Assembly: GCF_037975245.1 (NCBI RefSeq)
Contig: NC_092576.1
Location: forward strand, 694,501 to 758,500
Direction of reading: 5' to 3'
DNA: 64,000 nucleotides
DNA from: Apostichopus japonicus
Lineage: Eukaryota > Echinodermata > Holothuroidea > Aspidochirotida > Stichopodidae
Notes under the pieces: model-generated
What the model was told of the DNA's origin: nothing
What the model saw: only the letters and a program-made list of their open reading frames with translations
The model's database searches: none
Position numbers and translations under genes: made by a program
In this document: piece by piece, positions 36,501 through 50,100 of the stretch
How the letters are laid out: each line of letters starts with the position of its first letter
How positions within the stretch are numbered: the first letter of the stretch is position 1

Positions 36501-37402
36501 AAATAATGATGATAATGATTACAGTAATATGTCAGTCACTAATATCATTTTAATTCTGCTTTTAACCCCTTTCAAACTATTTGTTTTCTGACAAAGAAAA
36601 CTGACAACTTTGTGTCAACACAACAATTCATAACAGGGAGTTTATGTGATATGATTGTTCAAAGAAGATGGTGAGATCATCCTCATACACAGTCTTGAAA
36701 GCCTGGTCATATTTTCTTACAAATTGTTGCAGCAAGGGAACAACCTAATATTTTACTCCTGAAAACAATGACCTAAAATCACATAATTTTCTGCAATTTA
36801 ATATTCAAACTCAGGGACTTTGTAAATGTTGCAAGAATCCAGCTGTTATTCAGCCATGATTCTAAGAAAAATTTGGCTTCAGAAAATTGAACAGGTCGCT
36901 AAGCGAAGTTATTTCAAAGTAAGAAAATATTCCAACAGTATCGAAGAAAACATTCTCACACTTGTGACACATTTTATTTTGAAATGTATTTCACTTTTCT
37001 TGTACGATGTGTAAAGTTGAGACTAGTTTTTAGCATCTTGCTTACTACACTGTTTACAGGTACAGCAAAATGAGCCATGTCCAAAACCAAACAGCCTACT
37101 TTAGACCGGAAAGGTTCCAATTCTTTTTATGGGGATTATAAAGACAAATATGATAATTATGGCGGAAGAAATTCCTTCCGTTCTCATCACTTTTTATTTC
37201 AACATAAATTGCAGTACTAAGACCACAGATACAGAACTAACTTGGACGTCCATTGACATACACAGTGAAACACATGCATGTATCTTGGTTTCCTCAGTAT
37301 ATACTTGTTATATTTTACAAACAGTTACTGTAAATTATGATATCACACGTGTAAAACTTTGTGGCCAATGTCACCAAGTGGTCACTGAATTAAAATAGAA
37401 GA

Positions 37403-37797
37403 ACCGGAGGGCGTTGTGGTCAAGTGGTTAAGGCAGTGGACTTGTGATCTAAGGATTACAGGTTCGAGCCCTGGCCAGATCATTGCGTTGTGTCCTTGGG
37501 CAAGGCGCTTTATCTCCATTGCCTCTCTTCACCCAGGTGTATAAATGGGGACCTGCGAGGTAACTTGTAAATATAGTTGCGTGCGCCGGTTTGTGGCTGC
37601 ACCCTATGGGAAGTCCCCCGGGGGACACGTGGTTGTGGTGCACTGTGGTGCCCCAGGAGAGATTGATTGAATTGTGCACACTTTGGTGTGTGGGTGTGAC
37701 AAGTTACCAATGACCAGGGGTTAAGTTGTAAAGTCGTGTGAGGAGGCATTAGCCTCATACAAGACTGTAAACCTTCAACTTTAACTTTAACCCATGT
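37403..37797 (+). mobile_element. tRNA-derived SINE
   Basis: The head carries an A-box (TGGTCAAGTGG, 37417-37427) and a B-box (GGTTCGAGCC, 37461-37470) at tRNA spacing, so RNA polymerase III promotion is expected. The body has TTGTGTCCTTGGGCAAGGCG, a segment resembling conserved central domains of invertebrate SINEs. The tail has CAACTTTAACTTTAA. Flanks ATAGAAGA (37395-37402 and 37798-37805) look like a target duplication. Open frames inside are incidental. It lies upstream of the Ig receptor gene. Confidence 0.85.
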
Positions 37798-38047
37798 ATA
37801 GAAGAGCTACAGTACATTACTGTACCAATTAAGTCATAAGATTCTTGTGAGTATGAATTTCTTCAGTATACAGTGTGTGATGCTTGTAAAAGCAATAGGG
37901 AATATGTGTGCAGATATTGCATTTTGAAAGCGGCTGCCCCAAGATGATGTATCTTTTTCATCTTCTTAGGAAGTCATTCTCATCAAATAGAAATGAAGTA
38001 TGATTTAAATCTTTTCTTTTTCGTTTACTGTACAGTATATACAGAAC

Positions 38048-38114
38048 ATGGCACAGAGCAAGGTTCGATTGTGTATCTTCAACGTTGTTCTCCTTTTTCA
38101 ATTTGTGAATACAA
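38048..38114 (+). CDS. Ig receptor exon 1: signal peptide
   Basis: It starts at ATG after ACAGAAC and ends before GTAAGT in phase 1. It encodes 22 residues with a basic N-region and a hydrophobic core, typical of a secretory signal. Confidence 0.8.
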
Positions 38115-41100
38115 GTAAGTACAGTACCTTTTTATTTTAAACCATCTGGTATGAGTTACAGATGACATGAGCCCAGGCATCATTTCTAGAAGTATGTTCA
38201 TGATGATATTTGCTATTGAGGTTTGGTTGTACAAATACAAAGTCTGGAATTTTCTATTAACTGTCAGGGTAAGACCAGTAATCATGTCATTTAAAGTGGT
38301 TACATTTGGCATAACAAACTTCACATACCCCACACCTCAACAAAACTTTGAAGATATTTATTAATGTAAAATATGAATGCAGGTTCTCTGACACACAGTA
38401 TGGGTATAATTTGGACGAATGAATTTATTAATATGAGTTGCTTGGTGATGTTGTCCATCATGCAAACTTACTAGCTATTAAAGATGGTAGCAATGAGAGT
38501 GGGAGTTTAGAGTCACATTTTTTTTGTTCATATTGTTTCTTTTTTAGTCATTGCAGTATAAATATATAATATTTATATAGAGGAGTCAAAAATACATTAA
38601 CAGGAAGAATAACTAATATAAAAGCAACATAATAAAATAGTTAAGATGATAGGATATCATTTAAGATACAGCTACACTTACAAAAGTCTATACATAAAAC
38701 AATAACAACATACTATAACAAAGATTTTAAGTGCTTGGATTGAATGTATAAAGCAGCACATTATGTAAAAGAGTATCACTACACTTGACATTTACAGTGT
38801 GAATTGCAGTTTGACTCACTTTTCAACAATCATGCATGCTAAAGTTAGAAGCATGAAGACAACAATAACATCAAGAAGGAACAAAATGTTTCAATAACAG
38901 AAACTTTGCAAAGAGCAGACTTTAGTATTAAGTTAATTTTACATCTGCAACATTGTATAACTGTATAGCTATCATACCTACTGTACATTGGACACCAATG
39001 ATTCTGCATGTTAATTCAAAAGGAAATACAGTATATTGGGAAAGAAATTCAGAACTGTACGAAAACTCAAAATTTGTTAGTTTCATGAATATGCAAATAA
39101 AATAATGTTGGTAAAGGTTATACTATTTTGATATCACTGAAGTTAAAACAGGTCTGTCCACCGGGTGTGAACAACACATTCTCCACAAGTTGATCTGGAT
39201 TGAAGACCATGGTTAAGAAAGGGCCACTGATTATTTGCTTTGTTATAGTCAAGGAGATGTAACCTTACAGTACCTTTGTTTAATTGGCACTGGATGTGCA
39301 TCAATTTGTGCAATTTACTGTCCTAACCATTTGAATTCAACAAAAATTAAAAATTTCTGTAAACAGTATTAAATTACAGGTTCTAATAGAAAATGTGGCA
39401 AGGAACCACTGAGCATGTTGGCCAAGAAACGGGGAAAATTTTGTTAATTTGTAATTATAGATCTTTTGAAATTCCGCAACTTGTCGCCACCCTGGCATTT
39501 TCTTGACTTTTGAGGTATCATCTTTCAGCAGTAAATACTGTACATCCTACTACCTTTCTATTACAGAAGTCAATAGACTATATCCCATAGAATGGATAAT
39601 AAACTGAAATAGGCTATAAAAAAGCATTGTCCTGTGGAATTAGGTCAACTGTTTCAAAGTTGTTTCAAAGTGTTCAAGTTTGAAATTTTTTGCTAAAGCA
39701 TGAGCTAGTTTAGTGATTAATTGCTCCTAATCTATTGCTTCTAGGCATGTGATTCTTGCAGAGATAATTACTGTATGTAAAGTCCAGTGTGATTAATCGG
39801 CCAATTTTGAAGCAATTCAACTGAAATTTTGATTATTTCTGCATGCTCCAAGCATGCAATAAATTTTAGAATATTTAAAAGAGGTCAAACTACACAACAT
39901 ACTCTAGAATTTGGTAATTTTGTGTGGAATGTCCCATTTGCTTACCAGTACTACTAATTTACTTCGTTCCCCACTTACCTGTCTCCGCACAACCTATGCA
40001 CCACATTCTACCAGTACTACTATTCTCCACTTCTTCTAGCTGAGTTTTGTGATCAGAAGGAATTATACCTAAGACTGGGATCCAGGGGTCTGGTATCATG
40101 TGACTTTGGAACATTTCGAGTCATTGGATGGCTTATAGGAGAGGATGTAGATGACAGAAGTCCTTTCATTTATGTGGAGAATTCTCGAATACAAGGACCA
40201 GGTTATGAGAGTGGAGAATATGACATGTTTCAAAATGGTTCCTTGATAATCAACAAAGTAGCACTCCAACATGAACAAATGTTTACTGCTAGGATTCTAA
40301 GAGGTTCAGATGTGGAGCACTACACAATTGAAGTTAAAGTGTATGGTAAGAATGAGTTTCATATGGATTAATTTTGTTTTATGTTTTTCGGTTCGTCGTT
40401 GGTCACATGACTCAAGTGACACTTTCAGCAACTAAGTCTATCACTGTTGGTTACTTAAGCCAGAAAATCTATAGCCTTGAGTCTGCTCAGTATTTGTGTT
40501 ATCAATTTCCAGAATACTGTTAGTATCCCTAGTGCTTTACTCAATCCAGTACTTTGTACACACAAAGGTGAACACAAAAAGATGAACACCTTTAAAGGCA
40601 AAACTGATTGGAAAATATTGAACTTTGCCCTATAGATCACAAAAACAAAAAAATGCTGCATTACTTAGCATTAGAAAGCATACCCAATGAACAGTGTTAT
40701 ATGGAATATTTTGCATTTCTCATTATTATGATTCTGATGTTTGTAATTTTGTACTGTCACTGAGGGATATATTGCTGTTTTAAAACATTACAAGGATGGA
40801 TGACTGCCAAACATTAGACTTCAAAGAAAGCATTTCATGAATGTGAGCAAAGGTTTTTGAAGAACCTACGTAGTTGTTCTTTCACAACGTGAACCTTTAA
40901 CTGTTTTGTCTACTTGATTATTCTTTCCATTTTATTTGTTATAATTCTAGTCCTTCCTGTTCCTGTCTATCCTGTGGTCAATGGACTAACCAACCAGCAG
41001 CACGTTGTGATTAATGATTACAGCGGTGGTCAGGTGAACTGTGCCATGGACAGAGTCAGACCTAACATTGTTCTTGAACTAGTTTTTCTGGACCATGTCC

Positions 41101-44100
41101 CACAAGATGTTTCTTTGAGCAGTGTCCATTCCAGTATAAATAACACAGATGGGACATACAATGTTTCCCTGGTATCTAATCTTGCAGTCGGCAGCAATTT
41201 AATTGGAAGGCTAACACTGCAATGCAGGGTTGCTGGTCAGATGACAAACTATTTACCATCAGTGACTCTTATTGATGTTCTTGTTTTAAGTAGTAAGTTG
41301 AATTGTTTTAAAGCTAAAACTTGCATTTGATTGATTAGCTGTTTTACATACAGTAGCTTTGTCTTCTTATGTCAATTATTTACACCCTGTCCGGGACAAA
41401 AGTGATAAGGAGTTACTTGTGATGCAGATGCCAAACATAACTTCACCATTGGTGCAATTGATATAGTACTGATATTTAAGGATTAAAACATTTAACACAC
41501 ATACAGTATATTCTCTAAGTACATTAGTCTGATAGATTGTGGATTATATACTACTAGTGTATGTAGGCTTGCACGGTAAACCGGTTTTAGTATCGAAACC
41601 GGTTTTTTCGGACCGAATTTCGGTACTATTTTTTATTTTAAGAAAACCGAAAAACCGAAAAAACCGGAAAAACCGAAATGTGAATTGCAAATACTGGAAA
41701 AAAAAAAGTTTGTTGACTTTGGTTTCTCCTATATACTGTTCTTTTTGCAATATGAAAGTAAATTGCAACGAGAGAAAGCTTTTCTGATAGCCGACATTGT
41801 CAGCTAAGATCGGCACACGCCATGACCAGTGCTTGAGGATGGATAGCTAGGCCTAACATTAGGCTATGCATCCCTTATATGCGTGCATCAGTTAGGTACC
41901 TTGTAGTATTGAACTGACCTTGGTGGCCAACGTTAGTAGTTGTGAGAAGTACACACTCAAATGACGAGATGCAGTTCAAAACAAATTGTTATATCCAACG
42001 TGTTTGTCCTCTTTGTGTTGTTCTTATTATTTAACTTTGATTTAATAGTAGAGGATACGGAGAAAATCTTTTCAAACACATTGATCACAGTTCGTGTTCA
42101 AAAAATGAACGTTAAAACTTGAAAGGTACATTGCGCAATCCACAATACCATACGACATGTACAGTCGCAGGAGGGGGGCTCTGTGAGTTTAACAACTAAG
42201 ATGCAACAAGTAACATCAGAACAATCACGGGGGGGGGTCTCTGAGTTTAACAACTAAGATGCAACAAGTAACTTTAGAACAATCACGGGGGGGGGGGGGG
42301 GGGCTCTGAGTTTAACAACTAAGATGCAACAAGTAACATTAGAACAATCACAGTCCGTATTCACAAGAGACACCTGGCGTCAGGCTTGAGTCAAGGAATA
42401 TTAAAGGGGTAAAAATGTTGCATACATGGCTGGAAATTACAGATGTTGCTGTTGGGACAATTCTTCTTTGTACGCTAATAGATTTTATTTTCTTTGTAAG
42501 TTTCCTTTAAACATTTCTTCTTATCAGTTATCAGACAAGGCGTCTCTCAGTTGGTTTTTCGTTTACGTTGAAGAACACATGTTTCCAACTTAAACGTTAA
42601 CAATTTATATTCTTTGCCGACCTAATCCCCGCTTTTGCCAGCGATATTTTTCAACTTGTACTTGAAAGTGTAGACAGTAAATTCTCTTCACTCCTTGAAG
42701 AGAAATGTATTTTACCGCCAAGATACCACCCGGGAACATGGCTAGAGCCTCGTGCAATTTGGTACTGTACCTTCATTGGACCAATCATATTGTAAGGCAT
42801 TTTTGTACGATCTCAAATTGGTCATAATGAGGTTTACGCTCGGCCCTCATCTCCGAAAATAAAACATGTAATTTAACATGACCGTTAAATTTTTTTCTGA
42901 ACACGAATTTGAACTTTGTGAAGTACAGTAAACACAAGACAAACAATACGTGTACGTGATGTTAAAACTTTAAGAAAATATTTCACTAACACATTTCTTT
43001 TCGACATATTTACTTCAGTTTAGTTAACGTGGGTTATAAAATGAGAGTCATGAAGGCAGTAACATTTCTTGAATTTATTCTTCTTATTTTCAAACAATTT
43101 ACTGCGAACGAACAGACTTGAACTCGCTGTTGGTAAAGCTTCAAAAATACGCATCTTAGCGATCGAGATTTGGATATTTTCAATGCAATTTGGGAGGGGG
43201 AAAAAACCGGTTTTTGAGCCAGATTCGGTTTTTGGCTAGAGAAAAACCGGTTGTAAGTTTTTACGAAACCGTGCAAGCTTAAGTGTATGCACACTGCGCT
43301 TGAAAGTCTCAAACATTAAAGATTTTTCTTTCAAACTTAGGCAAATTACCCTCCTGAAATTGTTTTCACACACAGGATAGTACTAGATTGCTTTCAAAAA
43401 AATATGATTGGTTATTTTCAACCTCACCCATTTTGACTTTTTAGCTGTCAAAGAAGACCTCTTTTGCACATCAGATCGACTTTACAGCCCCATATTAAAC
43501 TTATCATGGAAAAAAGCGAGAACCCTAAAATTTGGTATATAGTTAGAAGTTGAAGTTCACAACTATCACATGGTTACAGAATGTCGGCAACAAAAACCCT
43601 CCATTGTCCTGAAACACAGTATGAATTAGCAACTTCGGAGAACTCTGAATACAAACTTAGCTTAAAAGCAAAAACAGGACATTATTGTAAACTTGTGATT
43701 GTATGGTATGGTTAATGCATATTGATAACCTGAAGCAATACTTTAGGATCAATTAATCACCAAAGTATGTCACATCTATTCCTTGATCTGGTATGTACCT
43801 TTAATGATGGCTGTAGAATATCTTCTCGGTCACTGACATGACCACAACTCCAACTGGAAACGAAAATGAAAACATTGATTGATAGGCTCCCACTGACCAA
43901 ATTCATCACTTTTTGGTTTCCATGATAATTGTAACCTTTGCATTCATGATGGCGTAGAGTATGTGTGTGTGTTTGTGTGAGTGCGTTTGTGACGCCCAGC
44001 TATAAAACCCGATATCACAGTAGGGAAGTGCAGACCAATTTCATATGTAGTGTGTAGAAGTACAACATTGAGTACAAAAAGCCTCTTGCTTTTGTGGACG

Positions 44101-47100
44101 TTAAAGGTCATTTGGGGTCACCAGGGGTCAAATTATGAAAACCTTGTGAACACGATAGCTCAAGATGGGAATCATGGGCAGACTTCATATTTAGTGTGTA
44201 GAAGTACCACATTTAGTAAAAAAAGTCCATTTTTTGTTGTGGTCAAAGGTCATTTGGGGTCACCAAGGGTCAAATTGTGAAAACCTTGTAAACACGATAT
44301 CTCACAAAGGAAATCTTTCGAAGACCTCATATTAAGTGTGTAGAAGTACCACATTGAGCACAATAAGGCTATTGTTCTTGATGGAGATCGAATGTCTTTT
44401 GGGGTCTCCAGGGGTCAAATTGTGAAAACCTCGTAATCACGATATCTCAAGAAGGGAATCATGGGCAGACCTCATATTTGGTGCGTAGGAGTACCACATT
44501 TTGTAAAAGAAGCCTTATGTTTTTGGAGGAGGGCAAAGGTCATGTGGGGTCACCAGGGGTCCAATTGTGGAATCTTGTAATCAGGATATCTCAATACTGG
44601 AAGCTTGGGCAGACCTCTAATTGATTGTGTACCACATTGAGTTAAATAAGCCTTTAATGTTGTTGATGGAGGTCATTTGGGCCATCAGAGGTCAAATCGT
44701 GAAACACTTGTAAACATGTACTGTTACACCCTCACCATACATTACGTCAGATTCATGAGGAAAACTGCTCAAGCTACATCATCAAATCCACAATGCATTT
44801 TCGCTTTCTGGTTTAGAATTCCATACATTCCTTGATTAGGATTAATACTTCCTGATGGCAGCTAAATTACCAGCAGGTAAATGACAGGTAAATTACAGGT
44901 ATATGAACAATGGTCATACCAAGTGATCAAAAAATTGACATTTCTTCATGAATAGAGATGAACTCTCACAGGTAATTTGTTCTTGACAATCCATTGAGCT
45001 CCATGTCTTAACTCTACAGGCATGATATGTGTACAATCATATACATGTACAGTATGTAGTGATGTACCCATGTGTGCATGTGTTCTGCGTTACACTACTT
45101 GACTACTGTAAGCCATGGTCGTTACTTGTAAAATGTTACTATATCATAAAAAAATTACATACTTCATGAAATTGTTGCCAAAATTACTCAATAATGCATC
45201 CTTTCACTTGATTCATTAAATCTGTATTTAACCAAGTTTGGAATTTTTTTTTCTTGTAGATGGACTTTGGCAAAGTTATCCTACAATTAATGGATTGACC
45301 AATCAGCAGCATGTTGTCATAGATATCAACAGAGAGGATGAACTGACTTGCTCTTGGAATGGAGTACCAAAATATGGGTATCTGAAATGGGACATCATCA
45401 ACCCCTCATCTGATGGGATCATCATGACTGATCATCACACTCACACAAGAGACAATGGTGATGGGACATATGACCTCGCACTTCACTCCACGCTGAGTGT
45501 CCCCAATCCATCAGTTCTACGTGTTACTGTCCATTGCAAGGTAGCAGCGCCAACAGATCAATGGTACCCAGAGATCACCACAGCAGAGCTGCTTCTTCCA
45601 GCAAATTGTAAGCTTTATGAAAACCTATATCGATGTAGATATAATCTGTTACTTAGATTTAAACACAACAGCTGCAGTTTTTTTCCATCCCCAATAGACT
45701 TAAGTTAGGATGCAGTGTGATTTATCCTGTATTAATGCTGATAGTTGTCATTAATTAATTACCTGTAGTAGTGATTACACTTTGGAAGTTTGATTAATCG
45801 CACTCAAAACCTAAGTTGCGACTACTCAACTACAAGCTAGCACTGTAGACACATAATCTCCTTTTGAAAATTGGCCTAACCTATCAAAACAACACTAAAG
45901 CAGTTTTTCGGCAAGCACCTGCTCCGGTTAGATTCATGCGTTTGCTTGTCAGTAATATGCTTGTTCTGCAATGCAACATTCAGTCCTTGCAATGTTTGAT
46001 CATTGCGCATAATCGCAATTTTGCAAGTCCTTAATCATTTACAATTGCCAAAGTATTTGTAATACATTCAAACATGTTTACAGTTACTTCTTTCATGGCC
46101 TGGCTCACATTTATCGTATGTCTTACTGAGAGTGATTGTACTGTAGTTTAATTTCAATGTGAAAAATGTGTGCCTGCTATGGCGCTAGGCTAGAGCCCAA
46201 CCTAGAAATTTGAACGTCCTTCTACAGAAACTCTTGCAAACTAATCATCACACCGCTGGAAGGTGTTTGCACATTCATTTTCATTAGTGCTATTACTGTA
46301 GTTGTAGTAGCCTAGTAGATTCATTTGAAAGTTTTTGATTTACAAGGAAGAATTGTAAGAAATGTCATAGATTGAAACTTGTTTGAGCACAGATTTGTTT
46401 GGTAGATGTTTCAGGTAGATGATATAGAAAAATCAAACATATGTATAACAATTTAAAGATAAATATACTCTAGATAGTGAAAGGAAAATCCATTTAATGG
46501 AAACACTGTCGGTTGCATAAATTTGCACTCTGGCAGTAGCCCTCCTCTGCTCAGACACTTCTGGGCACCTGACAAGTCTGAGAAGACATCACTGTTTCCA
46601 CAGTAACAAGTCTGGCATCAATATAGAAAATGGTAAATGTCCTGGGCAGTGTCTCCTTTTGCTAGCTTTCTGAACCTTTTTATTTTCATATGTTACTGCA
46701 TTCTAGTTAAGATACATGAAGAGGCAAAGTACTTTAATTATTTAATATTTTTTCGACATTAGATGGTATATTACCAAAATAGTGGCCTGGTGGTGGTCTT
46801 GCAGATGTACCATCCCCTTTTGGTTGAATTAGTGTGAAGTATCAATTAGATAAGTTATAAGAGAAGTTACAAGACCTTGTACTTGATAACATATTGAAGA
46901 TAAATAAAATGGAATAATTTAACTACAGATAAACAGTATACTTGCATTTGCAGTTCTACTGTCATGAATTGGATATGTAATCACTTTTCACTTTCTTCAA
47001 GAATTGTTTTTATCGTCTTGTCCATTTAGCTGACTGCCTTCCAGCATTCCCAGTGATAAATGGATTGACTAGTCAGCAACATGTAGTGTTGGATGTACAG

Positions 47101-50100
47101 AGAACAGATGTACTGACTTGTTCCATGCATAGAGTCTCACAAGAAGTTTCTATTCAATGGTTGATCATCACTCCTGACTCATCAGAAGATATATCTCTGG
47201 ATGATCAACTTTTCAGGAGCAATAACGAGGATGGAACTGTTAACATCACTCTTAAATCAACTGTTACAGTTACTAGTCTTTCAATTAACCATGTGACTCT
47301 TCAATGCAAAGTATCTGGTCTTCCAGCTGACTCCCCTCAAGTGTCTTCAAGTCAAGTAGAACTTCTATTACCTTCAAACTGTAAGCAATATCTACTATTA
47401 CTATACGTGTTTTTTCCTCATTCATCTGATATTGTAGGCAGGCTACATTTGATAGGCAAACATAATCTATTCAGCATTAATGGTGTGTATATCCTTGGCA
47501 TGTAAACCATAAGGGACACAATGAGTACATGATGTATTTAGTGCCCGCTCAATATGTGCATTCCTTCTTAAGGTTCAAGGTCCGTATTGGTTAACATAGG
47601 ACTGAAAGGTCACACAAGGTTTCCAGGAGAAAAACAAAAACAAATCTTGTTAATGTAAAGAAATTTTAAGTTAAGGTTGGGAAGTGTCTGTCTTAGTCAT
47701 TAACAGACCTTTTGTCTTTGTAGAGTAGAAAGGTCATCTGAGGTCTCTGGACACAATAAATTAAAAAGTTAAATTTGATCATCATCATACTGAATCTGTG
47801 GATCCAATTCTTCATGACAAATATGGTATTGATTGTTGTAGAGGTCATATAGTTAGTCATTTGAGTTCACCAGAAGTCTGAAAACCCTGTAAACATTTTT
47901 ACTTTAAATCTTGAGCTTCATAATTAATTTGGGTATCCACATTATTAGGTAAATAAATCCAAATGTTTTGTAACAATGAAGGTCATCTGAGGTCACCACA
48001 CTGGTTATCTGAGGTCACTGTTGGTCGAACTTTGAAAACCTTGTAACCAGGACCACTTGAGTGCGAGAAACTTGCTGATCATGCAGATTCAGCAATGACC
48101 GAAACTTGAAGTCTTATCAGCATGTTGCATTAAATTCTCAATTTGCCAAGGCTTTAATCCTTGTTTTTGATTTCTTGTCGAAGGCAAAAGGAATCTATGT
48201 GATGGTGATGGCATATATTTGTTTGTGTGTGTGACGCCTTGGCATGTAAACACTGTAACTCCAAAATATAAATTTGTATGAATTCCATATTAGGTATGTT
48301 GATCCACCTTAGTACAAAACTTCTATCCTTCTTTGTGAAGGTCCATGGTTATGTGAGATTGGTAGAGGTCAAATCTGAAACCTATTAAAAAGCATCAATA
48401 GCAAAGGTTTGATGAGTCTCAGTGAGTATAAAAATACTACTTTTTTGGTAAAGGTCATTGGTTATATGAGGTCAACAGGTGAAACAAGATAAATAAAAAA
48501 GTACAGGTTTAATGAACTTCACACTTGGTATGTGGATCCACCTTAGTCAGAACCATATAGTTTCCAGATTGTTTTCTGGAGAAGATTCTGAAGAACCAGA
48601 TTGTTTTCTGGAGAGGTCAAAAGCCATGTGAGGTCAACAGGTGTCAAAGGCTGAAATCCTTGTAAACATGTTATAACTTTAAACTTGTATCAAACATCTT
48701 TTATAAATTATAAATATATGGTATGATTAAAGGTAAAACCATTTAATAGAAACAGTTGCATTGGGGCACACTCCAATTTAAATTTATGCACGCTACCTTG
48801 CTAGACATGCAGTTCTTATAACTTATTACACAAATGTTTTTGAGCATATTATTTTCATATATATGAAAATACCTTGTTTTGCAGAGAATGCTTTCTCTTC
48901 CTTGGAAGTAGTATGCACCAATATTACTTAAGCATGAAGAAATGCTTTTACTATTAATATGCATTCTTATTTGTTTTAACTTGTAGTTGTCTGCCATTAC
49001 TTTGAGCCACCCTTTATCAGTATATGTCATGTTGCTCTCTGCAGGTAAAGATGACCACTCCCAGTCAAATGGCACATCACTGTACTTGCTGATTGGTGAG
49101 TAAATTGCTAAATAGCATGGAACTGGTTGTGGTGGTGGGAATGCTTGATTTGGAAGTCAATATAGCATTAAACAGAGATTCCAAAGAAACAGTAAGATTG
49201 TTATCAGTGACTGCATGTTACTGTAACCCCTCCTTTCCTTCGGTCAAGGTAATTAGGACAATGGGTCAGCAATATGTGTATCAAGTGGGCCTAGGCTTCA
49301 AGACAGGATAAAATTGTCTCCATGTCCGAATGGTTCAATGCTGATATATTCAAAAACAACTGCTGAGTCAGTTCTACACAGGTTTACAATGAGAGACACA
49401 AAACACAAAGAAATGTACCATGAACTACTTATATTTTCAATCCTCCAATCGTGAGAAATGGGGACGTTATAAGGCTATCAATGGCACAAAACAATAAAAA
49501 GTATCTACATTACAAAATATGTCAACTCGACCACACTCTTAGATATTAATTCTTGCAGTTACATAGAACATACTGGTTACTGTGGTACTGAACACTGTAC
49601 ATCAAGATGCAGCACAGGTGGTAAAGACAATAATAACAATAGTAAGGTTACAGTGTGCACTGTACTATACACTGAACATTTAGAACTTAGAAAACTTAAA
49701 ACTTATTGTCTATGGCCATGACAAAGGTTACAATAAAAGAATACTTAAACTTATCTGGTTTTACACTGGTGCTGTCGCTAACTGCTCGCTTTCTTTCTTC
49801 AACGCGGAAAGTTCATTTTCGCGAATTAAGGTTCCGGTGTACATCAGTGTGCTCCATAATAGACTCGGTAATATACTGCAGTCCAGCGATTTACAAAACG
49901 GTATGACAATTTAATAAAATAGTTAGGGTTATAGTGACGTCTACAGCTCGGTGGTAGCATCCGGTTCCTTAGATAAATACAAAGTACAGGTAGGCTCCAA
50001 GAACAGCAATTAAGTAAAATATGAAAAGTCCATGGTAACCATCTCGGCAAGATCCAGAACAGTGGCCACAAAGATACTAATATGACATTCTCATCATAAT

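Larger units (their letters stand above)
41293..45259 (+). other. Intron 3 of the Ig receptor
   Basis: It holds the hAT-like element 41564-43281 and the GGTCA tandem repeats 44010-44720. The rest is plain AT-rich sequence. Confidence 0.65.

Noticed and set aside
37411-37480. Functional tRNA gene
   Set aside because: A- and B-boxes are present, but a complete cloverleaf is not evident and the sequence continues into a SINE body and tail with flanking duplications.
49706-50071. Small ORFs repeated at 57515-57880
   Set aside because: They lie inside the two LTRs and are duplicated only because the LTRs are; no protein-like feature is seen.
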